This document shows, piece by piece, positions 26,213 through 35,247 of a stretch of 64,000 nucleotides of DNA; position 1 is the stretch's first letter; each line of letters starts with the position of its first letter. The stretch is from Duganella qianjiadongensis (GTDB taxonomy: Bacteria; Pseudomonadota; Gammaproteobacteria; Burkholderiales; Burkholderiaceae_D), in contig NZ_WWCM01000006.1 in the NCBI RefSeq assembly GCF_009857915.1, positions 124,001-188,000 of the forward strand, in the 5' to 3' direction. Both the position numbers and the translations under genes were made by a program. A model generated the notes under the pieces. That model had not been told where the DNA came from, made no database searches, and worked only from the letters and a program-made list of their open reading frames with translations.

Positions 26213-27124
26213 ATGGGTCAATTCAGACAGATTTCCACCTTTGTCGAGGTGGTCTCCAAGGGCAGTTTGTCGGCCGCTGCCCGCGCCGAGGGCATAGCGC
26301 CAGCCATGATAGGCCGCCGCCTTGATGCGCTGGAAAGCCGCCTCGGTGTGAAATTATTGCAACGTACTACGCGCAAGCTGGCCCTGACCAACGAAGGTGC
26401 TGCCTTTCTGGAGGACTGCCAGCGCATACTGACGGAACTGGAAGAAGCCGAGTCCGCCGTGGCCGAACGTAGCGCGCACGCCACGGGGCATCTGATGATT
26501 TCGGCGCCGGCCGGCTTCGGTCGCCAGCACGTAGCGCCGCTGATCCCCTCTTTTCTGGCCGAGCATCGCGACGTCAGCATCACGCTTAACATGAGCGACC
26601 GCGTGGTCGATATCGTTGGCGAAGGCATCGATGTCGCCATCCGCATCGCCAGCCTGTCCGATTCCAGCCTGGTCAGCGTCAAACTGGCCGATAACGAGCG
26701 CGTGGTGGTCGGCGCCCCTTCGTATCTGAAACGCCATGGCGTGCCGCAAACACTGGCCGATCTGGCCAAGCATAACTGTCTGGCGATCAGCAGCGAAGGT
26801 AGTCAGCGCGGCTGGACTTTCCGCGAGAATGGCAAGAACGTGGTGCTGAAAGTGGCCGGCAATATGGGCAGCAATGACGGACAGGTATTGCACGACTGGG
26901 CGCTGGCAGGCAAAGGGCTGGCATGGCGCTCGATGTGGGAAGTAGGCAATGAAATTGCGGAAGGCAAGCTGCAGACCGTGCTGGACCAGCACTCCGCGCC
27001 CGGCAATGATATTTATGCCGTGTTTGCCCAGCGCCGCCACCTGCCCCTGCGCATACGGGCCTTTGTGGACTTTCTGCGCCACACCTACGCCCAGCCTGAG
27101 TACTGGCGCAAAACCGGTAAATAA
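26213..27124 (+). CDS. LysR-family transcriptional regulator
   Basis: A 303-aa regulator. Residues 1-60 hold the winged helix-turn-helix (FVEVVSKGSLSAAARAEGIAPAMIGRRLDALE is its core, given in family terms), and residues 88-295 are the periplasmic-binding-protein-like effector domain. The wording of the second half (PAGFGRQHVAPLIPSF, VDVAIRI-like segment) is that of the CrgA/DsdC group. Its position divergent from aceB suggests that it controls malate synthase, possibly in response to an acetate- or glyoxylate-derived signal. This is inference from context only. Confidence 0.9.
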   Translation: MGQFRQISTFVEVVSKGSLSAAARAEGIAPAMIGRRLDALESRLGVKLLQRTTRKLALTNEGAAFLEDCQRILTELEEAESAVAERSAHATGHLMISAPAGFGRQHVAPLIPSFLAEHRDVSITLNMSDRVVDIVGEGIDVAIRIASLSDSSLVSVKLADNERVVVGAPSYLKRHGVPQTLADLAKHNCLAISSEGSQRGWTFRENGKNVVLKVAGNMGSNDGQVLHDWALAGKGLAWRSMWEVGNEIAEGKLQTVLDQHSAPGNDIYAVFAQRRHLPLRIRAFVDFLRHTYAQPEYWRKTGK

Positions 27125-27205
27125 GCGGCATGCAGCCGCATGGGCAGCGATGCTGGCATCAACGCTTGATCTGCGTGCGCCGACGCGTTTGCTCCAGGCA
27201 AAAAA

Positions 27206-27228
27206 AAATCCTCGGGAACCGAGGATTT
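27206..27228. terminator. Bidirectional terminator LysR/cspA
   Basis: AAATCCTCGG (27206-27215) pairs with CCGAGGATTT (27219-27228) around a three-base loop. An A-run lies on the left and Ts on the right, so it serves the convergent LysR and cold-shock genes. Confidence 0.88.
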
Positions 27229-27251
27229 CTTATTTCGTTTGATTCAGCGTA

Positions 27252-27455
27252 TTACAGTGGCTGAATGTTCGAAGCTTGCTTGCCTTTAGGGCCGGCAGTT
27301 ACTTCGAAAGAAACACGTTGGTTCTCTTGCAGCGACTTGAAGCCTGCCGACTGAATCGCCGAGAAGTGAGCGAACAGATCTTCGCCGCCTTCATCAGGGG
27401 TGATAAAGCCGAAGCCCTTCGAGTCATTGAACCATTTTACGATACCAGTTGCCAT
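27252..27455 (-). CDS. Cold-shock protein (CspA family)
   Basis: A 67-aa single-domain OB-fold RNA chaperone. The RNP1 motif KGFGFI and the RNP2-like motif DLFAHFSAI are present. The start is at [12 protein letters not shown], where the family begins, with an AGGA upstream; the longer reading frame upstream is untranslated leader. A leader of at least 100 bases is expected for cold-inducible csp genes. It melts nucleic-acid structure at low temperature or acts constitutively; which one cannot be told. Confidence 0.95.
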   Translation of the reverse strand: MATGIVKWFNDSKGFGFITPDEGGEDLFAHFSAIQSAGFKSLQENQRVSFEVTAGPKGKQASNIQPL

Positions 27456-27708
27456 TACAATTCCTATTTCAGTTAAGTTGGGCTTGCGCCCGTGATATCG
27501 TTTGAGGCAAGAAGAAAAACAGCGAAACTGCACTACTCTTGAATCTAAACGATGCCGCATTATACCCATTTACTTGAGAAAAGCACGTTTTCGCCAAAAT
27601 AAATGCCAAGAGGCGTGTTTTTTGGTAGAAAACCCGCAGAACTCAGGGTGCATGTACAACTATAGACAAGTTTTTACTGGGCGATTTGAGCTAGATCAAT
27701 CGTCAGTA

Positions 27709-28068
27709 TTACTCGTAATGCGTGGCTTTAGGGTCGCGCGCTGCCCAGCGCAGATACTGCTCCACCTGCGGCGCAATGGCATTCCAGCCGGATTTTTCCT
27801 GCATCGCCCGCCGTAATTCCTGCTCGATACGGCGCGCCTGCTGGCCCAGCATGGCGTAGCCAAAAGTGGCGGCAGAACCGGCTACGCTGTGCAACGACTC
27901 ATGCAGCGCCGTCAGCTGTTCCAGCGTTGGTTCTGCCCCGCCGGCAACGCACGCGGCCAGTGCCTGCGCTGTTTTCTCCAGCATCAGCGGCAGTTGCGCG
28001 GTGAACCGCGCATTCAGCGCCTCTAGCCTTGCCCGGAATTCCGCTTCTGCCGACACCGGATCCGCCAT
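27709..28068 (-). CDS. Stand-alone Hpt-domain protein
   Basis: A 119-aa helical protein with the histidine-phosphotransfer signature. His60 lies in LHSVAGSAATFGY, where the usual pattern is H-x-x-K-G. The lysine is replaced by alanine here, so phosphotransfer speed or partner choice may differ. No kinase or response regulator is adjacent. The start overlaps the last base of the upp stop, so translation of the two genes is coupled. The partner is unknown. Confidence 0.8.
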   Translation of the reverse strand: MADPVSAEAEFRARLEALNARFTAQLPLMLEKTAQALAACVAGGAEPTLEQLTALHESLHSVAGSAATFGYAMLGQQARRIEQELRRAMQEKSGWNAIAPQVEQYLRWAARDPKATHYE

Positions 28069-28718
28069 TATTTGGTGCCGAAGATACGGTCGCCCGCATC
28101 GCCCAGCCCCGGCACGATGTAAGCGTGGTCATTCAGGTGGGAATCCAGCGAAGCGCAGTAGATCTTCACGCCCGGATGCGACTTCTGGAACACGGTAATG
28201 CCTTCCGGTGCGGCAACCAGCGCGAGGAAGATGATCTGGTCGTCCGTTACGCCGCGCGACTTCAGCACATCGACGGCGTGCACCGCCGAATTGCCAGTCG
28301 CAACCATCGGATCGCACAGAATGAAAGTACGCTCGGCCAGATCCGGCAGACGGACCAGATATTCCACCGGCTGGTGGGTTTCCGGATCGCGGAACACACC
28401 GATATGGCCCACGCGGGCCGATGGCACCAGATTCAGCAGCCCGTCGCTCATGCCGATGCCGGCGCGCAGTATCGGCACGATGGCGAGTTTTTTACCGGCG
28501 ATGACCGGTGCATCGATGGTCATCAGCGGTGTTTCGATGGTACGCGTGGTGAGCGGCAGATCGCGGGTGATCTCGTAGCCCATCAGCAAAGTGATCTCTT
28601 TCAGCAGTTCGCGGAAAGTACGGGTCGAGGTATCTTTTTCCCGCATGTGGCTGAGCTTGTGCTGAATCAGCGGGTGGTCGGTGATAAATAGGTTGGGAAA
28701 GCGCGGATCTTGTTTCAT
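28068..28718 (-). CDS. upp: Uracil phosphoribosyltransferase
   Basis: A 216-aa salvage enzyme making UMP from uracil and PRPP. The PRPP-binding loop [14 protein letters not shown] is present, as is the uracil-binding C-terminal segment [17 protein letters not shown]. Length and sequence are standard. It overlaps the downstream Hpt gene by one base. An upstream gap of about 30 bases separates it from the TetR gene on the same strand. Confidence 0.97.
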   Translation of the reverse strand: MKQDPRFPNLFITDHPLIQHKLSHMREKDTSTRTFRELLKEITLLMGYEITRDLPLTTRTIETPLMTIDAPVIAGKKLAIVPILRAGIGMSDGLLNLVPSARVGHIGVFRDPETHQPVEYLVRLPDLAERTFILCDPMVATGNSAVHAVDVLKSRGVTDDQIIFLALVAAPEGITVFQKSHPGVKIYCASLDSHLNDHAYIVPGLGDAGDRIFGTK

Positions 28719-28751
28719 TATGGATTCTTTCTTGAAGTACCGGTCATTATA

Positions 28752-29333
28752 CTAGGGCTGCGGCCCTAAAAACATGCTCACCGCTTCCTCGGCAATCTGA
28801 TCGAGATTGAGGCCCAGTCCGGGTTTGTACCACAGCACGCTGTAATTGATAGCGCCCATAAGCAATAAGCGCGCCACCGCACTATCGCTACGCAGCAAAC
28901 CAGCCGCCAGCAACTCGCTCACCACATCCTGCCACAACTGGTCATAACGGTCGCGTAACACCTGTACGCGCGAGCGCAGCTCCGGCGTCAGACGGCGCCA
29001 GTCGTATAGCAGCACGGGAATGAAGTCATGTCCCTCGCCTAGTACGATCTCCAGATGCGCACGCACCAGCGCAGCGAACTTCTGGCGTGGCGTCAGTGCA
29101 CTCTCGGCGATCGCCTCGGCCGCCGGCAGGCCGGCAACCAGCCCCTCTTCCATCACGGCCGCCAGTATTTCCTGCTTACTTTTGAAGTGGTAGAAGGGGC
29201 TGCCGGAACGCATGCCAACCGCTTCGGCGATATCACGTGTGGTGGTGCCGTCAAAACCCCGTTCGCGGAACAGCCGCGCTGCCACACGCACCAGTTCTGC
29301 GCGCCGATTGTCTACTGCTACCGTCTGATTCAT
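28752..29333 (-). CDS. TetR-family regulator
   Basis: A 193-aa repressor with an N-terminal helix-turn-helix (residues 15-60, AARLFRERGFDGTTTRDIAEA and the following YHFKSKQEIL) and a ligand-binding C-terminal domain of the TetR_C_33 type. The first codon of the longest frame is GTG, and the adjacent ATG was preferred. It follows the acyl-CoA dehydrogenase gene by 14 bases on the same strand and may regulate it and the divergent thiolase. This resembles fatty-acid catabolism repressors such as PsrA/FadR-type TetR proteins. Confidence 0.88.
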   Translation of the reverse strand: MNQTVAVDNRRAELVRVAARLFRERGFDGTTTRDIAEAVGMRSGSPFYHFKSKQEILAAVMEEGLVAGLPAAEAIAESALTPRQKFAALVRAHLEIVLGEGHDFIPVLLYDWRRLTPELRSRVQVLRDRYDQLWQDVVSELLAAGLLRSDSAVARLLLMGAINYSVLWYKPGLGLNLDQIAEEAVSMFLGPQP

Positions 29334-29347
29334 CACTACTCTTTCAT

Positions 29348-31003
29348 TTACTCAGGCATGGCACGCGCCAGTATCTGGCCATAAGCTACATTTTCCGGCA
29401 AACGGCCATAAGCGCCACCGGGCGCACAACGTATGCGCGATGCAATAAATGCCGATGATACATAAGCTGGGGCGTGGCGCAACAGCAATCCTGCCTGCAC
29501 CGCCAGCACGATGCGCTCCGCCAGCAGACGTGCACCGGCTTCACTGCACTGCATATTGTTCAGCAGCGCAGTGCGATAGCGGCAGAAATCAGCATCGTCA
29601 TCGCCGGCCAGCGCCAGTTCCGCGGCCAGCGCATCGCGCGCGGCAGGAGTTTTGCCCAGCGCACGCAGCAAGTCAAGGCACATTACATTGCCCGATCCCT
29701 CCCAGATGGAATTGACCGGCAGTTCGCGGTACAGCCGTGCCAGCGGACTATCTTCCACATAGCCGCTGCCGCCTATCACTTCCATGGCTTCCGCCCCGAA
29801 GCCCGGCCCGCGCTTGCAGATCCAGTATTTGCCGGCCGGCGTCAGCAGGCGTGCCAGCAATGCCTGAGCAGGGTCGCTGGATTCGTCGAAGCAGCGCGCC
29901 AGCCGCATGGCAAACGCGGTAGCCGCTTCCGATTCTAGCGCCAGATCGGCCAGCACATTCTGCATCAGAGGCTGCTCGCTCAGGCGCTTGCCGAAAGCTT
30001 TGCGCTGGCGCGCATGGTGTAGCGCGTGCACCAGCGCAGCGCGCATGGCACCGGCACTGCCCAGCACGCAATCGAGCCGTGTGTGGCTGCCCATCTCCAG
30101 TATGGTGGGTACCCCCCGCCCTTCGGGGCCGATCAGCCAGCCATAGGCGCCGGTGAATTCCACCTCGGACGAGGCATTGGAGCGGTTGCCCACCTTGTTT
30201 TTGAGGCGCTGCACGCGGATACCATTGCGCTCGCCGTTCGGCAGGTAGCGTGGCAACAGCAGGCAGGACAAGCCCTGCCCGGTCTGCGCGAGGATCAGGT
30301 GAGCATCGCTTTGCGGCGCCGAGAAAAACCATTTATGGCCTACCACGCGGTACACGCCCGCACCCTCGTCACCAAACAATGCCTGCGCTTGGTCCGGTCC
30401 TAGCGCTTGCGCCACCGTGGTATTGCTGCGCACATCGGAGCCGCCCTGCTTTTCCGTCATGCCCATGCCGATCAGTGCGCCCTGCTTTTGCTCGACCGGC
30501 AAAGAGCGCGGATCATAGTTGCACGACAGTATCTTGGGCAGCCACTTGGCGGCCAGGCCCGGCGCTTGCCTTAGCGCCGGCACGCTGGCGTAGGTCATGG
30601 TCACCGGGCATTGCGTACCGTTCTCCACCTGACCGAACATCAGATAGCGCGCGGCACGGGCGACCTGGGCACCATTGCCGTCCAGCCAGGGCGTAGCGTG
30701 CGCACCTTGTTCGATCAGCAGACGCATCAGGCTATGCCATGCGGGATGAAACTCCAGCTCGTCGATGCGGCGCCCGCCAGCATCATATTGCAGCAGCTGT
30801 GGCGGATACTGATTCGCCAGCCGCCCCAGTTCCAGCACGTCGGCCCGTCCCAGTTGCGCCCCCAGCATCGCCAGCGACGCGTCATCATGCTGCGCACCTT
30901 CGCGCGTCACCGCCTCGCGTAATGCCGTGTCTAGCAGATACAGATTGACATCGGCCAGCGCCGCCACCGTGTTATGAACCTCATGCGTATCAAACGCCTG
31001 CAT
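29348..31003 (-). CDS. AidB-like acyl-CoA dehydrogenase
   Basis: A 551-aa flavoprotein of the acyl-CoA dehydrogenase superfamily. The segment GMGMTEKQGGSDVRSNTT and the overall length match the AidB branch rather than the 380-residue classical enzymes. The C-terminal extension is typical of AidB, which binds DNA and is induced by alkylation. Some relatives act as long-chain dehydrogenases. GGGGAGG precedes the ATG chosen (MQAFDTHEVHN). It is divergent from a thiolase gene, so a fatty-acid role is as likely as DNA protection. Confidence 0.88.
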   Translation of the reverse strand: MQAFDTHEVHNTVAALADVNLYLLDTALREAVTREGAQHDDASLAMLGAQLGRADVLELGRLANQYPPQLLQYDAGGRRIDELEFHPAWHSLMRLLIEQGAHATPWLDGNGAQVARAARYLMFGQVENGTQCPVTMTYASVPALRQAPGLAAKWLPKILSCNYDPRSLPVEQKQGALIGMGMTEKQGGSDVRSNTTVAQALGPDQAQALFGDEGAGVYRVVGHKWFFSAPQSDAHLILAQTGQGLSCLLLPRYLPNGERNGIRVQRLKNKVGNRSNASSEVEFTGAYGWLIGPEGRGVPTILEMGSHTRLDCVLGSAGAMRAALVHALHHARQRKAFGKRLSEQPLMQNVLADLALESEAATAFAMRLARCFDESSDPAQALLARLLTPAGKYWICKRGPGFGAEAMEVIGGSGYVEDSPLARLYRELPVNSIWEGSGNVMCLDLLRALGKTPAARDALAAELALAGDDDADFCRYRTALLNNMQCSEAGARLLAERIVLAVQAGLLLRHAPAYVSSAFIASRIRCAPGGAYGRLPENVAYGQILARAMPE

Positions 31004-31187
31004 ACTGCCTCCCCGTTGATGCTTAGGATAGTGTTGCCACCTTACGCCAGATTGCTGCACCCGCGCGCGGGATAGGTCAGCTGAACTGGCCTGTTGCACC
31101 CCAGACTAGCCTATGACGCCAATCAAAGCAAGCGCTTGCTTTGTGAATCAGTCGCCACTATGATGACAAACCAGCACAGGAGACTCC

Positions 31188-32390
31188 ATGGAACACGCAT
31201 ACCTGTTTGACGCCATCCGCACGCCGCGCGGCAAAGGTAAAAAAGACGGCAGCATGCATAGCATCAAAGCGATCGATCTGGTGGCAGGACTGATGCAGGC
31301 CCTGCAACAGCGCCACCAGCTCGATACAGCACAGATCGATGATGTCGTGCTGGGCTGCGTCACGCCGGTGGGCGAACAGGGAGCGGATATCGCCAAAACA
31401 GCGGCACTGGTGGCCGGCTGGGACTGGCAGGTTGCCGGCGTACAGCTCAACCGGTTCTGTGCTTCGGGGCTGGAAGCGGTCAATCTTGCTGCGCAGAAGG
31501 TACGCTCCGGCTGGGAAGATCTGGTCGTCGCGGGCGGCGTCGAATCGATGTCGCGTGTGCCCATGGGCAGCGACGGTGGCGCCTGGGCCAACGATCCCGC
31601 CACCAGCCTGCGCACAGACTTCATGCCGCAAGGCATAGGCGCGGATCTGATTGCCAGCATCGATGGCTACCAGCGCGAACAGGTCGATGCGTTTGCCCTG
31701 CGCTCGCAACAGAAAGCCGCTGCGGCGCAGGCAGCGGGACACCTGCGCTCCATCGTGCCGGTGCACGATCAGAACGGCGTGCTGGTGCTCGATCACGACG
31801 AATTCATCAAACCGCACACCACCATGGAGACGCTGGCGGGCCTGAAACCCTCGTTCGCGCAACTGGGTGCACTAGGGTTTGATGCGATGGCCTTGCAGCG
31901 CTATCCGCAGCTGCAGCAGGTGCTGCATGTACATACGGCAGGCAATTCCTCGGGCATCGTCGATGGTGCAGCACTTGCGCTCATCGGCAGTCTGGCGGCA
32001 GGCCAGCGGCTGGGCCTGCCGCCACGCGCACGCATCGTGTCGGTTGCCGTCACTGGCAGCGATCCAGCCATCATGCTGACAGGGCCGGCGCCCGCAGCAC
32101 GCAAGGCCTTGCAGAAAGCCGGACTGGAAATTGCCGACATTGATCTGTTCGAAGTAAACGAAGCGTTTGCCTCCGTCGTGCTGCGCTTTATGGCGGAGAT
32201 GGGCGTGCCTGAACACAAGGTCAACGTCAATGGCGGCGCCATCGCGCTGGGCCACCCGCTGGGCGCCACCGGCTGCATGCTGCTGGCCACCTTGCTGGAC
32301 GAACTGGAAGCACGCCAGCTGAAACGCGGCATGGTCACGCTGTGCGTGGGTGGCGGCATGGGCATCGCCACCATCATCGAACGCGTTTGA
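31188..32390 (+). CDS. Acetyl-CoA C-acyltransferase (thiolase)
   Basis: A 400-aa thiolase. The acyl-accepting Cys91 lies in [11 protein letters not shown], the His in [14 protein letters not shown] and the second Cys in TLCVGGGMG. It performs either thiolytic cleavage of 3-ketoacyl-CoA or acetoacetyl-CoA formation; FadA-like wording favours beta-oxidation. Preceded by AGGAGACTCC. It is the first gene of a two-gene unit with the crotonase-like protein and is divergent from the AidB-like dehydrogenase, so the locus looks like a fatty-acid degradation set under the TetR repressor. Confidence 0.93.
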   Translation: MEHAYLFDAIRTPRGKGKKDGSMHSIKAIDLVAGLMQALQQRHQLDTAQIDDVVLGCVTPVGEQGADIAKTAALVAGWDWQVAGVQLNRFCASGLEAVNLAAQKVRSGWEDLVVAGGVESMSRVPMGSDGGAWANDPATSLRTDFMPQGIGADLIASIDGYQREQVDAFALRSQQKAAAAQAAGHLRSIVPVHDQNGVLVLDHDEFIKPHTTMETLAGLKPSFAQLGALGFDAMALQRYPQLQQVLHVHTAGNSSGIVDGAALALIGSLAAGQRLGLPPRARIVSVAVTGSDPAIMLTGPAPAARKALQKAGLEIADIDLFEVNEAFASVVLRFMAEMGVPEHKVNVNGGAIALGHPLGATGCMLLATLLDELEARQLKRGMVTLCVGGGMGIATIIERV

Positions 32391-32401
32391 ACGGAGTATT
32401 C

Positions 32402-33244
32402 ATGATCAGCATCGTCCAACAGACACAGCGCATAATCGTCACGCTGGATACAGCCAGCATCCATCCTCTGAACAGCGCCTGGCAGCAGGCGCTGCGAGCA
32501 CTGCTGGAACAACTGGAAAAGCAGACGGAAAATGCCACGCAATCGGGTATCGTGCAGCTCAGCTTCCTGCCCGACGCGCCGGAGCGCCGCTACCCGCAGG
32601 CGCACGCGCTCAGCCGCGATCAGGCGCCCGCCTGTATGCAGCAACTGGCCAGCTATCATGCTTTGCTACGCCGGCTGGAACGCCTGCCAGTGCCTGCGGT
32701 CGCTGCGATACAGGGCAATATCGGCGAACATGGCTGGGCTGTCGCGCTGGCCTGTCACCACCGCTACAGTCTCGCCACAGCGTCTATCCGCCTGCGGCCA
32801 GCCTTGCGCAACGTGGCGCCTTGCGGCGGTTTGCTAGTCCGCACGGCTCGCCTGCTTGGCCTGCAGAACACACTGGCTGTGCTGCTTGACGGGTTTGAAC
32901 TGGACAGCAACAAAGCACTGGAACTAGGCCTGATACAGGCAATAGCCGCCGATGCCGCGCAACTCGATCAGCTCCTGCAGCAGAGCGCATCCATGCCGCG
33001 TCCGCCGCGCCAGCCCTGGGACGAGAAACATCCCACGCTGCCCGGCGGCGCCGCAGATAGCCCTGCCAATCTGGCCTTCCTTCAATTGGCCCCTGCCCGG
33101 CTGCGGGCCCGGCCAGAAGGTGCTACGGCTTCCGCCAGCGCCATCCTGTGTGCACTGGCAGAAGGTTGTCTGGTCGATTTCGACACGGCTGCACTACTGG
33201 AAAGCCGCTATTTCTGCCAGTCCGCCATTGCGCTTGCCCCTTGA
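32402..33244 (+). CDS. Crotonase-fold protein without catalytic glutamates
   Basis: A 280-aa protein with a recognisable enoyl-CoA hydratase fold (PVPAVAAIQGNIGEHGWAVALAC and PCGGLLVRTARLLG at 97-165). Where the family has the two catalytic Glu residues (GGGxELA and the PE motif), it has EHGWAVALA and RPAL, so both are missing. The C-terminal part (AILCALAEGCLVDFDTAALLES) resembles the linker between the hydratase and dehydrogenase parts of FadJ/FadB-type enzymes, but the dehydrogenase domain itself is absent. It starts 11 bases after the thiolase. It may be structural or have a different chemistry. Confidence 0.72.
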   Translation: MISIVQQTQRIIVTLDTASIHPLNSAWQQALRALLEQLEKQTENATQSGIVQLSFLPDAPERRYPQAHALSRDQAPACMQQLASYHALLRRLERLPVPAVAAIQGNIGEHGWAVALACHHRYSLATASIRLRPALRNVAPCGGLLVRTARLLGLQNTLAVLLDGFELDSNKALELGLIQAIAADAAQLDQLLQQSASMPRPPRQPWDEKHPTLPGGAADSPANLAFLQLAPARLRARPEGATASASAILCALAEGCLVDFDTAALLESRYFCQSAIALAP

Positions 33245-33522
33245 ATTGGCGAGTTTGTCCAGAACAACTGTTCGTAACTTTCACTCAATAGAAAAACCGT
33301 CAATTCCGGCACTAAAAATCGTTGCCGAGGTGCGCGAAAAAGGTGATTTTTCACTCTGAGCGACGTTTTTTTTAGCTTGATTGTAGGAAAACAAAAAAAG
33401 TCTGAAAGATATTGTCATTTTTCATGTGATTTCGCCGCTATCAGTGATACATTGCGCTCTGGTGTAGCCCTGCTCGGGCTGGCGCCGTACCGGCATAAAA
33501 ACTGAAAGATTAAAATCACGCG

Positions 33523-35247
33523 ATGTACTCCAGTATTCCCGTCCCGTCTCCGCGACATGAATTGGATAACCTCATGGAGGAGGCTGGCGATGTTGTATTC
33601 CGCGTCAGCACTGAAGGACAGATACTGTTTGCCAGTCACCGTGCCGTCCAGCTGATCGCCGCACAAGCGCCACTGACGGGCACCGTACTGGCGCAATTGC
33701 TGACGGAAGATGATCGCCCTGCCCTGCAGACGGCGCTGGCCGACGTGCTGACCAGCGAGCAGAGCCGTCTATTCGAAAGCCGCATCAAATGCGCCACTGG
33801 CGAAACCCCGTTCGAATTGCGCCTGTCGTGCTATGCCAACCAGCAAGGCTTGAAAGAACTGCTGGTGGTGGGCCGCAATATGGAACAGCAGCGCGCTACC
33901 GAAGAGCGGCTGCGCCACATGGCCACCCACGACGCGCTGACCGAGCTGCCTAACCGTCTGCTGCTGTCCGACCGCATCCGCATGGTGATCGCCAATGCGC
34001 GCCGTTCCGGGCAGAGCTTTTCCGTCGCCTGCATAGGTCTGGACGGCTTCAAGAAGGTCAACGATGGCCTCGGCCATCCGGTCGGCGATGCCGTGCTGCG
34101 TACCGCCGCCAGCCGGCTGCGCAAAACCCTGCGCGATAGCGACACGCTGGCCCGCGTGGGTGGTGACGAGTTTGTTGCCATTCTGCCCGGCACCGCCACC
34201 GAAGCGCAGATCAAACTGGTTACAGGACGGCTGATCGCCACCCTGCAATCACCGTTCGAAATCGACAGCCACACCATCTACGTGGGCGCTTCGGTAGGCG
34301 TCGCCGTGTATCCGCAGCACGCGGAAGAAGAAGGCCGCCTGCTGGCGCTGGCCGATGTGGCCATGTCGCGCGCGAAGGAAACCGGTAAAGCCCGCTGCGT
34401 GGTGTACAGCCCGAGCGAATCGGGTCCGCCGGAACACGATATTTCGCTGGAAGCGGCCATGTTCCAGGCCGTGCGCGAAGGCGAGTTCCTGCTGTTCTAC
34501 CAGCCTATCGTCGACGCGCGCACGCGCGAGATTCAGGGCTTCGAAACGCTGATGCGCTGGAAACATCCGACGCTGGGCATGGTGCCGCCCGTGCGTTTCA
34601 TTCCTATTGCCGAGACCAACGGCCTGATCAACCTGCTGGGTGCGTGGGCACTCAAAGCCGCCTGCGTACAGCTGAAGCAGTTCGAGGAAGTGGCCAAGCG
34701 GCCCCTCTATATTTCTGTCAATATCAGCCCGCGGCAATTCCGCAATGACAAATTTCTGGACGTGCTGGACGATGCGATCGCCTTCTCCGGCTTACAAGGT
34801 GAGCAATTGGTTCTAGAAATTACAGAGGGCACACTGATGGTCGATCCGGTCCATGCCGAGTCCATCCTGTCCAAAATGGCCGAACGCAAGGCGCGCATCG
34901 CGATTGATGATTTCGGCACCGGCTATTCTTCGCTGGCCTATCTCAAACGTTTCCCGATTTCGGTACTGAAAATAGACCGCACTTTCATCCGCGACCTGCC
35001 CAATTCGGAAAAGGACGCCGCCATCTGCAATGCCGTACTCGATCTGGCCAAACACCTGGACCTTTCGGTGGTAGCGGAAGGGGTGGAAACGGAAGACCAG
35101 CTCACCTATCTGCAGGAGCGCGGCTGCCAGTACATACAGGGCTATCTGACCGGCAAGCCGATGGCGGCCAATATCGCCATGGCAGCCCTGCGCGAAAGCA
35201 TGCACCTGAAGATCGTGCAGCCTGATTTGCGGCAGGTGGCCAAATGA
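33523..35247 (+). CDS. PAS-GGDEF-EAL protein (c-di-GMP turnover)
   Basis: A 574-aa cytoplasmic signalling protein. PAS-like sensor about 15-120, GGDEF domain about 133-295 with an intact GGDEF at 213-217, and an EAL domain about 310-560 whose signature is ETL (341-343) instead of EAL. The metal-binding glutamate is kept, and DDFGTGYSS and EGVET are present, so phosphodiesterase activity is plausible as well as cyclase activity. No membrane segment is seen. Its stop overlaps the next gene, an HDOD protein (ATGA), so the two are translated together. Confidence 0.9.
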   Translation: MYSSIPVPSPRHELDNLMEEAGDVVFRVSTEGQILFASHRAVQLIAAQAPLTGTVLAQLLTEDDRPALQTALADVLTSEQSRLFESRIKCATGETPFELRLSCYANQQGLKELLVVGRNMEQQRATEERLRHMATHDALTELPNRLLLSDRIRMVIANARRSGQSFSVACIGLDGFKKVNDGLGHPVGDAVLRTAASRLRKTLRDSDTLARVGGDEFVAILPGTATEAQIKLVTGRLIATLQSPFEIDSHTIYVGASVGVAVYPQHAEEEGRLLALADVAMSRAKETGKARCVVYSPSESGPPEHDISLEAAMFQAVREGEFLLFYQPIVDARTREIQGFETLMRWKHPTLGMVPPVRFIPIAETNGLINLLGAWALKAACVQLKQFEEVAKRPLYISVNISPRQFRNDKFLDVLDDAIAFSGLQGEQLVLEITEGTLMVDPVHAESILSKMAERKARIAIDDFGTGYSSLAYLKRFPISVLKIDRTFIRDLPNSEKDAAICNAVLDLAKHLDLSVVAEGVETEDQLTYLQERGCQYIQGYLTGKPMAANIAMAALRESMHLKIVQPDLRQVAK

